From positions 37,246,001 through 37,310,000 of the forward strand of contig OX392538.1 in NCBI GenBank assembly GCA_947623455.1: DNA of 64,000 nt, given 5' to 3'. Source of the DNA: Mimachlamys varia (Eukaryota; Mollusca; Bivalvia; Pectinida; Pectinidae). Made by a program: the position numbers and the translations under genes. A model generated the notes under the pieces. The model did not search any database. It saw nothing but the letters and a program-made list of their open reading frames with translations, and was not told the DNA's origin. Below are positions 12,120 to 21,700 of the stretch, piece by piece. The stretch's first letter is position 1; each line of letters starts with the position of its first letter.

Positions 12120-12350
12120 CTTCCCATGCCCTTTGTGTATGGAGTGCGTGTGTATCTGAGAAGCTGTGCATATGTTCGTGGAAGCCTTCTTTGATAGTCT
12201 GCATATTTTTCCGATTTCAAGTGCTACCACACTGAAGTATACTGCTGAAGGCCCCAAGCAGAATATGCCAACTGGTCACAGGATACTGACAACGGGTGGG
12301 TGAACTAGTCGTTCCACTCCCATAATGCTGAGCGTCAGCCAGGGGGTAGT
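12120..12350. repeat. Interspersed repeat, also at 40070-40260
   Basis: AGTGCTACCACACTGAAGTA, then TACTGCTGAAGGCCCC and CTGACAACGGG, match 40130-40240 almost word for word. The preceding TGTGTATCTGAG/TGTGTATTTGGG region also corresponds. No ORF. Confidence 0.7.
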
Positions 12351-12352
12351 AA

Positions 12353-12625
12353 CTTACACCCGGGTGTAGATTGTCCGGAGATTTCACACTTTTTCCACGG
12401 AGTATTTAGACTGGCTTCCGCGGATTTTCGTAGATATTGTCCGAATATTTCCGCCGACATTGTCTGAAGATTTCCAAGGACATTGTCCGATGATTTACTC
12501 GGAATATTTTGACTGCGGCTTCCCATGGACATTGTCTGAAGATTTCCGCTTACATTGTCCGAAGATTTCTGCGGAATTTCCGCTGAAATCTTCGGACATT
12601 ATCCGCGGAAATCTTCTATGTCCTT
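12353..12625. repeat. Repeat rich in GACATTGTCCGAAGATTTCC motifs
   Basis: It starts ACACCCGGGTGTAGATTGTC. The motif ACATTGTCCGAAGATTTCC and variants then recur every 25-50 bases, including the inverted pair GAAATCTTCGGACA near 12587. A related, opposite-strand copy is at 36010-36330, which ends GGACAATCTACACCCGGGT. The short ORFs here are by-products. Confidence 0.65.
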
Positions 12626-12827
12626 TAAAATATTCGGGCAATTTCTTCGGGATCTACAAAATTCTCTGCAGTCAACAATCAATACCAATAATTATAATGC
12701 ATTTAGAAAAATCTACAATCAATGTACCTTTATGGCACATATACTGTCCTTTCTAAAAGAATACATCCACGACACAGGAACTTGCTATGGTATCCAACTA
12801 AATCCATATTAGAAACAATCGGACTAA

Positions 12828-12882
12828 CGTCCGTCTCTAGGTCAGAAGGTCCTCGGGTTCAAACCCCGATTTGGCCATGCCT
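12828..12882 (+). repeat. tRNA-like fragment
   Basis: CCTCGGGTTCAAACCCCGA forms a good T-arm with a B-box-like centre. No convincing A box or acceptor stem is seen. It may be a SINE or tRNA pseudogene remnant. Confidence 0.3.
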
Positions 12883-12889
12883 TTCTTTT

Positions 12890-13443
12890 TTTCTTATAAA
12901 AAGTTAGACATCTCTATGAAGAATTACTCTCATTTTAGGTCTAGAAGTAACTACTCATTTATAGAGGGAAAACCTGAAAGTCTATTTACAAGATTCAAGA
13001 TACATACATTTGTATCTACACACTTCAAGGTCAGGTTCATCACTCAGTTGAAGTTTAAGTTCTTCAGCATCATCCTCCAATCATTTTCCGCTCTTTGTCT
13101 GCTCATCAAGATCTGATACTCAATGTTAATTGTTCATTACAGCCTCTGTATGTATGACAATAGACGTATTCAACAATATTCCATGGATGTTTTTTGTTTC
13201 AATATCAAACATCTCCATTTTGCTGCAGATCTTCTTAAATCTTTTGGATAATTTACCCACGTGATCCATTGATATGCTCAGAAAAGCTCTTTTTCAATCA
13301 AAACCGAGTTAGTTGTATCAGCATTAAATGTTTATAAAAAAACCGAACAGAAATCATATGCATTTTCACAGAAATTGATGAAATAAATATAAATAAACTG
13401 CCCAAAATGAGGCGATGATACCGTGATAAAAGTCAACTCTAAG
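12890..13443. other. Left flank of the retroelement complex, nothing recognised
   Basis: AT-rich sequence ending in ...CTCTAAGCTAA. No exon could be supported. Its last four bases are the left copy of the putative CTAA target duplication. Confidence 0.4.
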
Positions 13444-13447
13444 CTAA
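13444..13447. repeat. Putative target-site duplication CTAA (left)
   Basis: CTAA immediately precedes the TGTTG of the left LTR. The matching copy is 27468-27471, immediately after the right LTR. A 4-bp match arises by chance about once in 256, so the pairing is suggestive rather than proven. Confidence 0.55.
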
Positions 13448-13757
13448 TGTTGTATACACATACTATACTGGTCAGGTAAAGTCACATTTATCACCATATA
13501 TTTAATTCCGGAACTCCTGGTCCGGATTCCGATTTTGTTTATAAATTTATTAGTTGCGGTGTAATTCCGGAACTCCTGGTCCGGAGTCCCGTTTTCTTTA
13601 TAAAATTGTTAGTTGCATTGTTGTTGCTTCCGGTAGAGAATAAAATGAATGGAAGACATGTTTTTGTTCGTCTCCTCGCTTCCATCAACGTTGCTAACAC
13701 CTCTCACTGCCAAGCTGAGTAAACCCCAAACTAACACCGCAAAACGTTGATGCGACA
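13448..13757 (+). repeat. LTR of the Ty3/Gypsy element (left, complete)
   Basis: 310 bp, from TGTTGTATAC to GATGCGACA (TG...CA ends). It contains two tandem ~59-bp units, each with AATTCCGGAACTCCTGGTCC and a TTTATAAA TATA-like box (near 13538 and 13598), then AATAAA at 13639. It is followed by TGGTGGAGAATC, a plausible primer binding site because it begins TGG. The 27158-27467 LTR has the same length and near-identical sequence. Confidence 0.9.
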
Positions 13758-14032
13758 TGGTGGAGAATCTCTTCCTACAAGAACTTTTGGTGTGTATCTG
13801 AATCTTTGATGTATTTGAACATAAACTCTGTCGCTGCATTCGATGATCACGAGTGCTGAAACTGCGAAACCACGTGTTGGAGCAACTCATTTGTGGAATC
13901 GCCGATCATGCTGTATGAATGACATTTTGCTATTACCATATATTGCGATATTCTCCATGACAAGAATTTGGATATGTGTTAGAATTTATGATGTATTTGT
14001 GCATAAACTTAACGAACACATGATGATCAGGA
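13758..14032 (+). other. 5' leader of the retroelement with internal duplication
   Basis: Two direct repeats of roughly 110 bases (about 13784-13895 and 13962-14075) share GATGTATTTG..CATAAACT, TGATGATCA and GAGTGCTGAAAC then GCGA.ACCACGTG. Several short ORFs reading ...SAETA(K/R)PR arise from the repeats. The second copy runs into the start of gag. Confidence 0.6.
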
Positions 14033-15163
14033 GTGCTGAAACCGCGAGACCACGTGGTTGGGCCGGGCTTACCGATCATACCATATGAACGAGTGCTGGA
14101 ACAGCTCCTCATGGAGAACTTTTTAAGTGATAGTTTTCGGAGAACTTCTTGTCCTTTAACTGAAGAACCAGACGATGTTCCATTAGCAAGCTTTAGCTTA
14201 TTAAACGACGATTTTTTGAGAGAAAATGCGCTAACAGAAAGTACAGAAACAGATTCCCGCCCACGTTATACAAGAGGAACAACATTCAAGATGGACGTCT
14301 CCAAATGTAGGAAATTTACCGGATTATCGCATGACAATGCAGAGACTTTTCTTGATGAATTTTTGTCATATGTGCAACTATACTCTTTAGATGACCCATG
14401 TGAGGACAAGAGGGTGCCATTATTTAGCCTTCTTCTACAGGGTCCAGCCCGGATTTGGTTTGCTACCAATGAATTGTGTTCCAAGTCTTGGGATTTGGTA
14501 CAGACTGAATTTAAGAGGAAATATATTGATTTCTCTGCATCAAGTCCATCTTTGCTGTTGGAGACAAACAACTTTATGGCCATGAGTCTGAGTCCCAACG
14601 AGCCCCTGGAGGATTATCATGCAAGATTAGTGGAGAAGGGCCGGCGCATCGGCAAAAGTGACATTGAGATCTTATCAAAATTTATTTCTTCATTACCAGA
14701 CCAGCTGGCCTTCTTTGTAAGAGCCGGCAATCCAGTCGATAGTTCTTCAGCACTGTCATCTGCAAAGATGGGAGAGGTCTATGGTTATCGGACACGCCCA
14801 CCTTCTGTGGCACACCTCCAGTCAGAAACTGTACCTGCCAAGACGTCCCAAACAGAGGCACTCTTTGCAAAGGTAGATAAGTTGACAGACCTAGTGCAAA
14901 TTTTACTCTCTGCTAAAGATACAAGGGATCACCATGGACATGAGTGTTATAAGTGTGGTGGCCATGGACACAGACAATTTCATTGTCTATGGACAGGACA
15001 GGATGTTCCTCATCAATTCGGACATCTTGCCACTTCATGCCTGAAAAACTTTCAACCGACTCAGCCCCCTCCACATTATAATGTGTCGAGCATGCACATT
15101 GATTCGGGAAACTGGTCAACCCCGAGGGCTGCAGGTCGCGTCCCCTCGGGAAGTCTATATTAG
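14033..15163 (+). CDS. gag: Retroelement Gag-like protein
   Basis: A 376-residue frame. The first ATG is at 14033, within the duplicated leader; the true start could be further in, for example at the ATG near 14113. Residues ~90-240 resemble the retrotransposon gag (capsid) domain: KFTGLSHDNAETFLDEF, a central GPARIWF and later EPLEDYHARL. Near residue 302 there is a CX2CX4HX4C zinc knuckle (CYKCGGHGHRQFHC). A second knuckle is degenerate: only the GHLATSC half remains. Gag packages the element RNA. It ends at a TAG about 170 bases before the protease ATG, but the pol frame is already open upstream of 15163. This suggests expression by frameshift, or a decayed junction. Confidence 0.8.
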   Translation: MLKPRDHVVGPGLPIIPYERVLEQLLMENFLSDSFRRTSCPLTEEPDDVPLASFSLLNDDFLRENALTESTETDSRPRYTRGTTFKMDVSKCRKFTGLSHDNAETFLDEFLSYVQLYSLDDPCEDKRVPLFSLLLQGPARIWFATNELCSKSWDLVQTEFKRKYIDFSASSPSLLLETNNFMAMSLSPNEPLEDYHARLVEKGRRIGKSDIEILSKFISSLPDQLAFFVRAGNPVDSSSALSSAKMGEVYGYRTRPPSVAHLQSETVPAKTSQTEALFAKVDKLTDLVQILLSAKDTRDHHGHECYKCGGHGHRQFHCLWTGQDVPHQFGHLATSCLKNFQPTQPPPHYNVSSMHIDSGNWSTPRAAGRVPSGSLY

Positions 15164-15336
15164 TCAATCGCTCGCGACATCGCAGTGCTGAACCTGTTCG
15201 CAATGGAAGAGACAATCGTGAATCCGCGCTCGCGCAGCATGGTACTGACACAGAGACAGATAACTCAAGTTCATCACACAGTTCTGAAGGTGACCTTTCA
15301 ACAGACACTGAATCAGTTCCTAAGCAAGGACCATAC

Positions 15337-17330
15337 ATGTACTTTCCTATAAAGATTGGTACTCAAACTGTTACAGCATTATTAGACAGTGGTAGTAGTA
15401 TTAATGTGATGTCAGATTATTTGTATGAACAATTACCACATACTTCAAAAAGTGCTATCAATTTTTGTGATGCAGTTTCAGTAGGGTTAGCAAATGGTAC
15501 CAAAATACAGGTCAAGGGTTCTGCTACTGTTAGGGTCAAGACAACTAATGGGGCAAGTTTACTACATGTTTATATTCTACAGCAGACTTCACACCCTCTT
15601 ATTTTGGGCACTACTTTTATGTGTGAACATAACATTGTTTTGGATTTTGGATCCATGCATGTGGGTTCTAAGAAATTGAAGGTTAGGAGCAAATCTGTTC
15701 TTGAAATCAAACCTAATTCTGAGTGTGTGGTGATGTGTAAACTTCCAAAGGGCAGTATGATAGGGTTACAAGGTGTTTGTTCGGCCAGTAGAAAGTCGGT
15801 GAAAGCTGGTTTATTGGTAGCAAGATCAGTTAACACCATTTATCCATCTCGCAAAATTCCTATAAAGATTTTGAACCCCACTAATTCATGTATTGTTATA
15901 CCTCGCTATGCGGTGTTGGCTGATTTTGTTGCCATGGATAGCTCCCATCATGTTTTACCCCATGACATTTTGCAAAAGTCACACACAGGTGTGTCATCTT
16001 GTAGCAATATGTGTGTAAATGTACATAAAAATGTTGAATCTAATGTTGCCACTGATCTATGCCATGTTGACTCAAATGTTGCCAAAAGTCATCATGTTGA
16101 CAATGATGTTTTATTTGATGTTTCTACAAATGTTGCCACTGATATATGCCATGTTGACTCAATTGTTGCCAAAAGTCATAATGTTGACAATGATGTTTTA
16201 TTTGATGTTTCAACAAATGTTGCCTCTATTGTTGCCACTGATCTATCAAATGTTGCCAAAAGTCATAATGTTGCCAATGATGTTTCCACAAATGTTGACT
16301 CAAATGTTGCCATGAATTATGTTGTCCCAAATGTTGACTCTACTAGTATTGATACAGAACAATTTTGCAAATTTATTTCTTACTTCGATATCAAGAATGA
16401 TAATTTATCGGAAACAGAAATTGATTCTCTTAAAAAGTGTGTATATAGAAATAGTGATGTTTTTGTAACGGAAGAAAATCCTTCCCTTGGGTTCACCACA
16501 CTAGTGGAACATCGTATAAACTTGAAAGTTGATGCTACATCAAAACATCATAAACCATATAGGTTATCCCCAGAAAAGCGTGAAGTTCTGCGTGTACAAT
16601 TGACTAACCTTCTCAATCAGGGGATTATTGCAACACTCGATGAAAAGGAAGATGTACCAATATCAAGCCCTATCGTACTTGTGTCCAAACGCAAATCTAC
16701 AAGCGATACATCTTCGAACCCATTGTCATCATACAGGTTCTGTTGTGACTTTCGTTATTTAAACTCTCAGACTGAACCTTTTCGGTACACGATACCAAAT
16801 CTTCAGGAGCTAACCGAGTCATTTGACGGTCAACACCCAAACTATATTACCTCTATTGACATGAGCTCGGGATTTTTTCAAATGGGTATTGAGAAAGAAT
16901 CAACGAAATACACAGCATTCAACACTTGTTTCGGCAGCTACAAGTTTTTGCGGTTACCTATGGGTTTGAGCACATCACCGAACAGCTTCCAATTACTAAT
17001 GGACAAAGTATTACATGGGTTAACATTCAGATCAGTCCTGTGATATTTGGATGACATTCTAATTTGCTCACATACTTTTGATCAACATCTAGCAGATTTA
17101 GAGGAAGTGTTCAGTCGTTTACGTGGTGCCGGTCTGAAACTGGGCCCCAAGAAGTGTTCTTTTGCACAGTCAACATGTATTTTTCTCGGTCATGAAATTT
17201 CTAGTGATGGTATCCGTCCTCCTGCTGATCGTATTCTCGCAGTTCAGAAATACCCTGTTCCCACCAATCAGAAGGAATTGCGTCGTACTATGGGACTTTT
17301 CAACTGGTTTCGCAAGTTTATACCGCGATT
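15337..17330 (+). pseudogene. pol: Retroelement pol 5' half: protease and truncated reverse transcriptase
   Basis: The frame from 15337 starts with an aspartic protease (DSGSS near residue 17). The pol frame stays open upstream to at least about 15130. Residues ~215-330 are a Val/Asp/Asn-rich linker of in-frame repeats (NVAKSHNVDNDVLFDVSTNV and variants). Reverse transcriptase follows, with RFCCDFRYLN, SIDMSSGFFQ and LPMGLSTSPN. A TGA at 17041-17043 stops the frame one codon before the catalytic YLDD motif; the sister copy at 18723-23096 has Cys there. The frame resumes to about 17330, where pol is cut and joined to an inverted LTR. The copy therefore cannot encode reverse transcriptase, RNase H or integrase. 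Confidence 0.9.
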
Positions 17331-17605
17331 TTACTCAGCTTGGCAGTGAGAGGTGTTAGCAACGTTGATGGAAGCGAGGAGACGAACAAAAACATGTCTT
17401 CCATTCATTTTATTCTCTACCGGAAGCAACAACAATGCAACCAACAATTTTATAAAGAAAACGGGACTCCGGACCAGGAGTTCCGGAATTACACCGCAAC
17501 TAATAAATTTATAAACAAAACCGGAATCCGGACCAGGAGTTCCGGAATTAAATATATGGTGATAAATGTGACTTTACCTGACCAGTATAGTATGTGTATA
17601 CAACA
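17330..17605 (-). repeat. Inverted, truncated LTR
   Basis: It reads as the reverse complement of the 310-bp LTR from TGTTGTATAC (at 17605) to ...AAGCTGAGTAAA. The last ~35 bases (the U5 end) are missing at the junction with pol of the left half. On the - strand the polypurine tract GGCGAGGGGGGA lies immediately upstream (17606-17617). Confidence 0.9.
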
Positions 17606-18722
17606 TCCCCCCTCGCCAATTAAAAATTGCGAGCAATTTTGAAACACTGGTCTGGAAAAGGCCAATCAATTCCATATATTGAAAATAACAATTTCTGTGT
17701 ACAAAATTAATCAAATACATAAAGAATTATATGGCGGCATCATAAATCAAATTATTACTTTCATGATCATTATCATATCATTATAGTTGATACTCGGATA
17801 CATTTGATGTTTAAAGTAGTATACATTAAGGTCTATAAACCTATAGTGAAACACTGATTGGTTGAAAAACACAGTTTGATATTGATAAGTGCAACTAACA
17901 TGTCTTATGACCATATCAGAGCATAAACCAGAGTAGAACAGATATGCATCAAAATTATAGAAATACAAGGAAATTGAATATCTTATATGTAACTACACAC
18001 ACCTCTAATTTAATCACCTGTGCGCACAGGTACAAACACTCACAGACACACTTGTAAACATATAATCAAGTCAACCCACTATATTTCATAATAGAACCTT
18101 GTTAGAACACAATCTGTCTTTGGCAATCAATTTATCAAAACAAGTGCTTCCAATACCTTCAATATGCATAAAAATACTACTGTTCGACTCATTATAAGAG
18201 GTGAATCAACATATTATATCCTTAGATTTAATTATCATATGTAGGTATATTATCATATGCAATTTATACTATGAACAAATTTAAGTACATTCTGTGTACA
18301 GGAGAAAATCAAAGTAAGTAAAACCTAAAAGGAATTTAAATTCAATAACTGTCAAAAATGCAATTCTTACCTATTTAATAAATGGTAAAACTGACAATAA
18401 TATTTGCTATCATAATTGATTGTGAATGTAATCAATCCAATGATATTAGGGAAAAAAGTATATTGGTTGTATTACAATATATACATGGCATAAAAATGAT
18501 ACATGATGCAAGATATGAAACTCAATTTGCATATGCAAAAAATCTTCACAATGATGAGGTTACAAAAAACAGATATATCCATAATAACTCGAGCAGCATG
18601 TACCAGGAAATGGGAGTGCATGTACACATAGCTCTAGTTCAAACCCAATGATATTGGTAAAAAGTACATTGGTTGTATTACAATATACACATAGCATTAA
18701 AAGGATAAACTACAGCTATAGT
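17606..18722 (-). other. 3' untranslated region of the (-) retroelement copy
   Basis: About 1.1 kb of noncoding DNA between the pol stop and the polypurine tract. It matches 26041-27157 in reverse. It contains a direct duplication: ATTGTAATACAACCAATGTA-type sequences near 18470 and 18675. Short ORFs here have no family resemblance. Confidence 0.75.
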
Positions 18723-21700
18723 TCAATCAATGGCTTTGGGTTTCTTTGACAGGACTGACCGCTGAGCAGCCCTGTTTAGCGAGTCAAAAAGAACCCACAT
18801 AGCTTTTTGAGACGGTTCTCCAACAAATTGTACTAAATATTCACATGTAGACCCACTTCCTCTTTGAGCGAGAACTCGTCGAATTTTATAATGTTTATCA
18901 TCCGAGGCGCTCGAACTTTCGGACATAGATACCATATTAGGATCAAAATGTTCATCAGTGCGAAATCTTAACGGCTTACGGATGTTTCGAGTTGGTCGAC
19001 GAGGAGGTGGCACCTCTGCAGATGCAGAATCGTGATCAGTGCATGCTGAAAGGGTATGCATTGGAGAAACAGTCTCATTAATGTCCCTTCTATCAGAATC
19101 AGATAGTACAGAATCATTTCCTGAATAAGCAGTGCTCGATGAGTAAGTATTTGCCTGTCCTAGGTTCTCCTCGGTCTGTGAATCATCATGGACTATAGTT
19201 GTTTGCACACCAATAGACACCTTACATGTAGCGGTACACTTGAAGAAATCGGATGGTGTCGGAGCGCGGACATGAGCAATCTTAAGACGGTTCACATGTA
19301 CTGGACGATCCAATTGTCGTTTTGCAGAAGGATCCTGCAAGGTCATTAAATGATCAGAAACTGCTTGTAGAATGACAAAAGGTCCCTTAAATATGTTCTG
19401 AAGTTTCTGACCAAGACCAACTGGTTCTTGCCGTAAATATACATAATCTCCCACGTGAAAGTCTCTGCCCTGTGGCTTTGCATTAGCTGTATCAATCATT
19501 TTAGACTGAGAATCGAGTATGTGTTCTCTCATATTGGCACGAATGACCTCGAGTCGATGATGAACTTGGGAAATGTAAGCATGAATGTCACTTGATACAC
19601 TTTTCAAGTCAGGTAATACAGATGCGAGTGGGAAAGATGGTCGCTCACCAAAGATCACCTCAAAAGCTGAATATCCAGAACTACGATTCACAGAGGCATT
19701 CATTGAGAAAATAACTGCTGGTAGAATATCCTCCCAATTGTTCCGCTTATTGTTCATGTAGGGCGTTAGTTTGGTAGCTAATACACGGTGAGTCCGTTCG
19801 CACGCTCCGAGACAATGATGTGCATAACTGGGTGTGAAGTTTTGTTGTATGTTGAGTAGACGACACGTTTCTTGAGTAGCTTTTGCAATAAACTCTGATC
19901 CTTGATCAGAAACTAAAGTCTCACAAACACCAAACATACAGACCAGATGAAAAATAGCTTCTCCAACTGAAAGTGCACCACTGCTGGCGATAGGCAATGC
20001 AAAAATGTACTTGGAAAACAAGTCAACGGCAGTGAATATGTATGACTTCCCAGAGGCGGTGATGGGCAACGGTCCATAAAGATCCACTTCCCAGACCTCA
20101 AATGGTCTATGTGGGGTTGGAAATACAGTGATAGCATGACCTTGTGGGACGGATGGCACCTTTCGCTGTTGACAGTCTGTGCATGAACGTACATAGTCGG
20201 ACACGATGGTTGATAACCGTGGGAAAAAATAATGTTCTCGGATACGATCTAATGTCTCTTGTATACCACAATGTGCACCGACAGCCGAGTCATGATAAAG
20301 GTGTAGTACTGAAGGCACTAAAGTGGTGGGCAAGGCCAACTGGTAGTGATTTAACGACATCAATCGTTTCGATTTTGTAACGCGCGAATGAAATAACATC
20401 CCGTTGATCATAACATAATCAGCACTCTCCAGTATGACTTTTCTGGCACTTTTCTGTGAAGTAGGAAGTTCATCCCGCGTTAAATAGTCAATCATTGGCA
20501 TGAAGGTTTTGTCTTTATGTTGATGCTCAATGACATCCTTAACAGTAAAGTTTGTCACTCTAAAGAAATCATTCTCAGATTCAAATCCGTTTAACTCAGT
20601 TCCGGTAGAGCTAGATAATGATTCAAGATGTTGACTGGGCATATGTACAGGTAATAAAATATCGGACACAGTATCATCAGACGGTACGGAAGAATCCATT
20701 AGTGAGACAACACACTCGTTACCAGTCGATGGCGTGGAATCAACATCAGTGTCCAGTAGATAGCGGTTTATCTTGTTTTCTGTATCTATATCAGTCGACA
20801 CCTCAGTAACCGTACTATTGTCATTTTCAGTGGTAACAATATACACATCCTCCAAAGGAGAGGTCATTACAGGCACAAGTAAATCTGTCTTTGTTTGACT
20901 AGGTATGCATACAGGTAGTAAAATATCAGACATTGTTTCATCATATGGTACAGAACAATCCATTAACGAGACAACACACTCGTCACCAGTCAATGGCGTA
21001 GGAACAACATTAGAGTCATGTAGGTAGTGGCTCCTCCTGTGCTCTGTATCTATATCGGTGGACTCCTCAATAACAAGCAAATCTGCCTTCGGTTTAAGCG
21101 ACTCTTTGTCGGTATTCTCCTCACTTTCTTGTGCAATTACGACAGGGTTCACAGAATCACGACATGGAAATCTATCCATAGTATCTGTTCGATCAGAGCC
21201 ATTGAGTATACAGTCTTTCAATCTGTCATTGGTTTTCTGCCTTACCTCTGTGGGAAAATGTTTACGGATACGAGAAGTTAAACTCCGATGTCTCCGATGT
21301 GGTATTGCGCGAGTATTGGTGTCTACATCTTCGGTATCTCCATCGTATGCTCCGTTGCATATAGTATCTGATTGCAAGACTGAGGATGGCACAATACAAA
21401 TATTGTTCACTACAATGTCATTATCACTACTATCTGGGCACAAGAGAGAACTGAGTTTCTGTCCATCCGGTAGAGTAATACCAACCGCGTGAGGATCTGG
21501 TACAAATGGGAAATTTAAGTCCTCCTCTACAGGGCTTAAATCCATCACTCCAAAATCTGAGTTCGGGTGACATCGCGATAACGCATCAGGCACTACCATC
21601 TGGCGAGCTGGCTTGTATTCGATGCTAATGTCAAATTGTTGTAAAATGGCAAGCCATCTCTCATAGATCGCACCGCGAAGTTGTTTCTGAAATAATGGTT

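Noticed and set aside
14266..14598. 110-residue - strand ORF
   Set aside because: It is a shadow of the gag frame.
15494..15839. Short ORFs in other frames of pol on both strands
   Set aside because: They overlap the protease and linker coding sequence and show no independent motif.
16019..16315. 98-residue Met/Leu/Pro-rich ORF
   Set aside because: It is the out-of-frame reading of the tandem repeats in the protease-reverse transcriptase linker.
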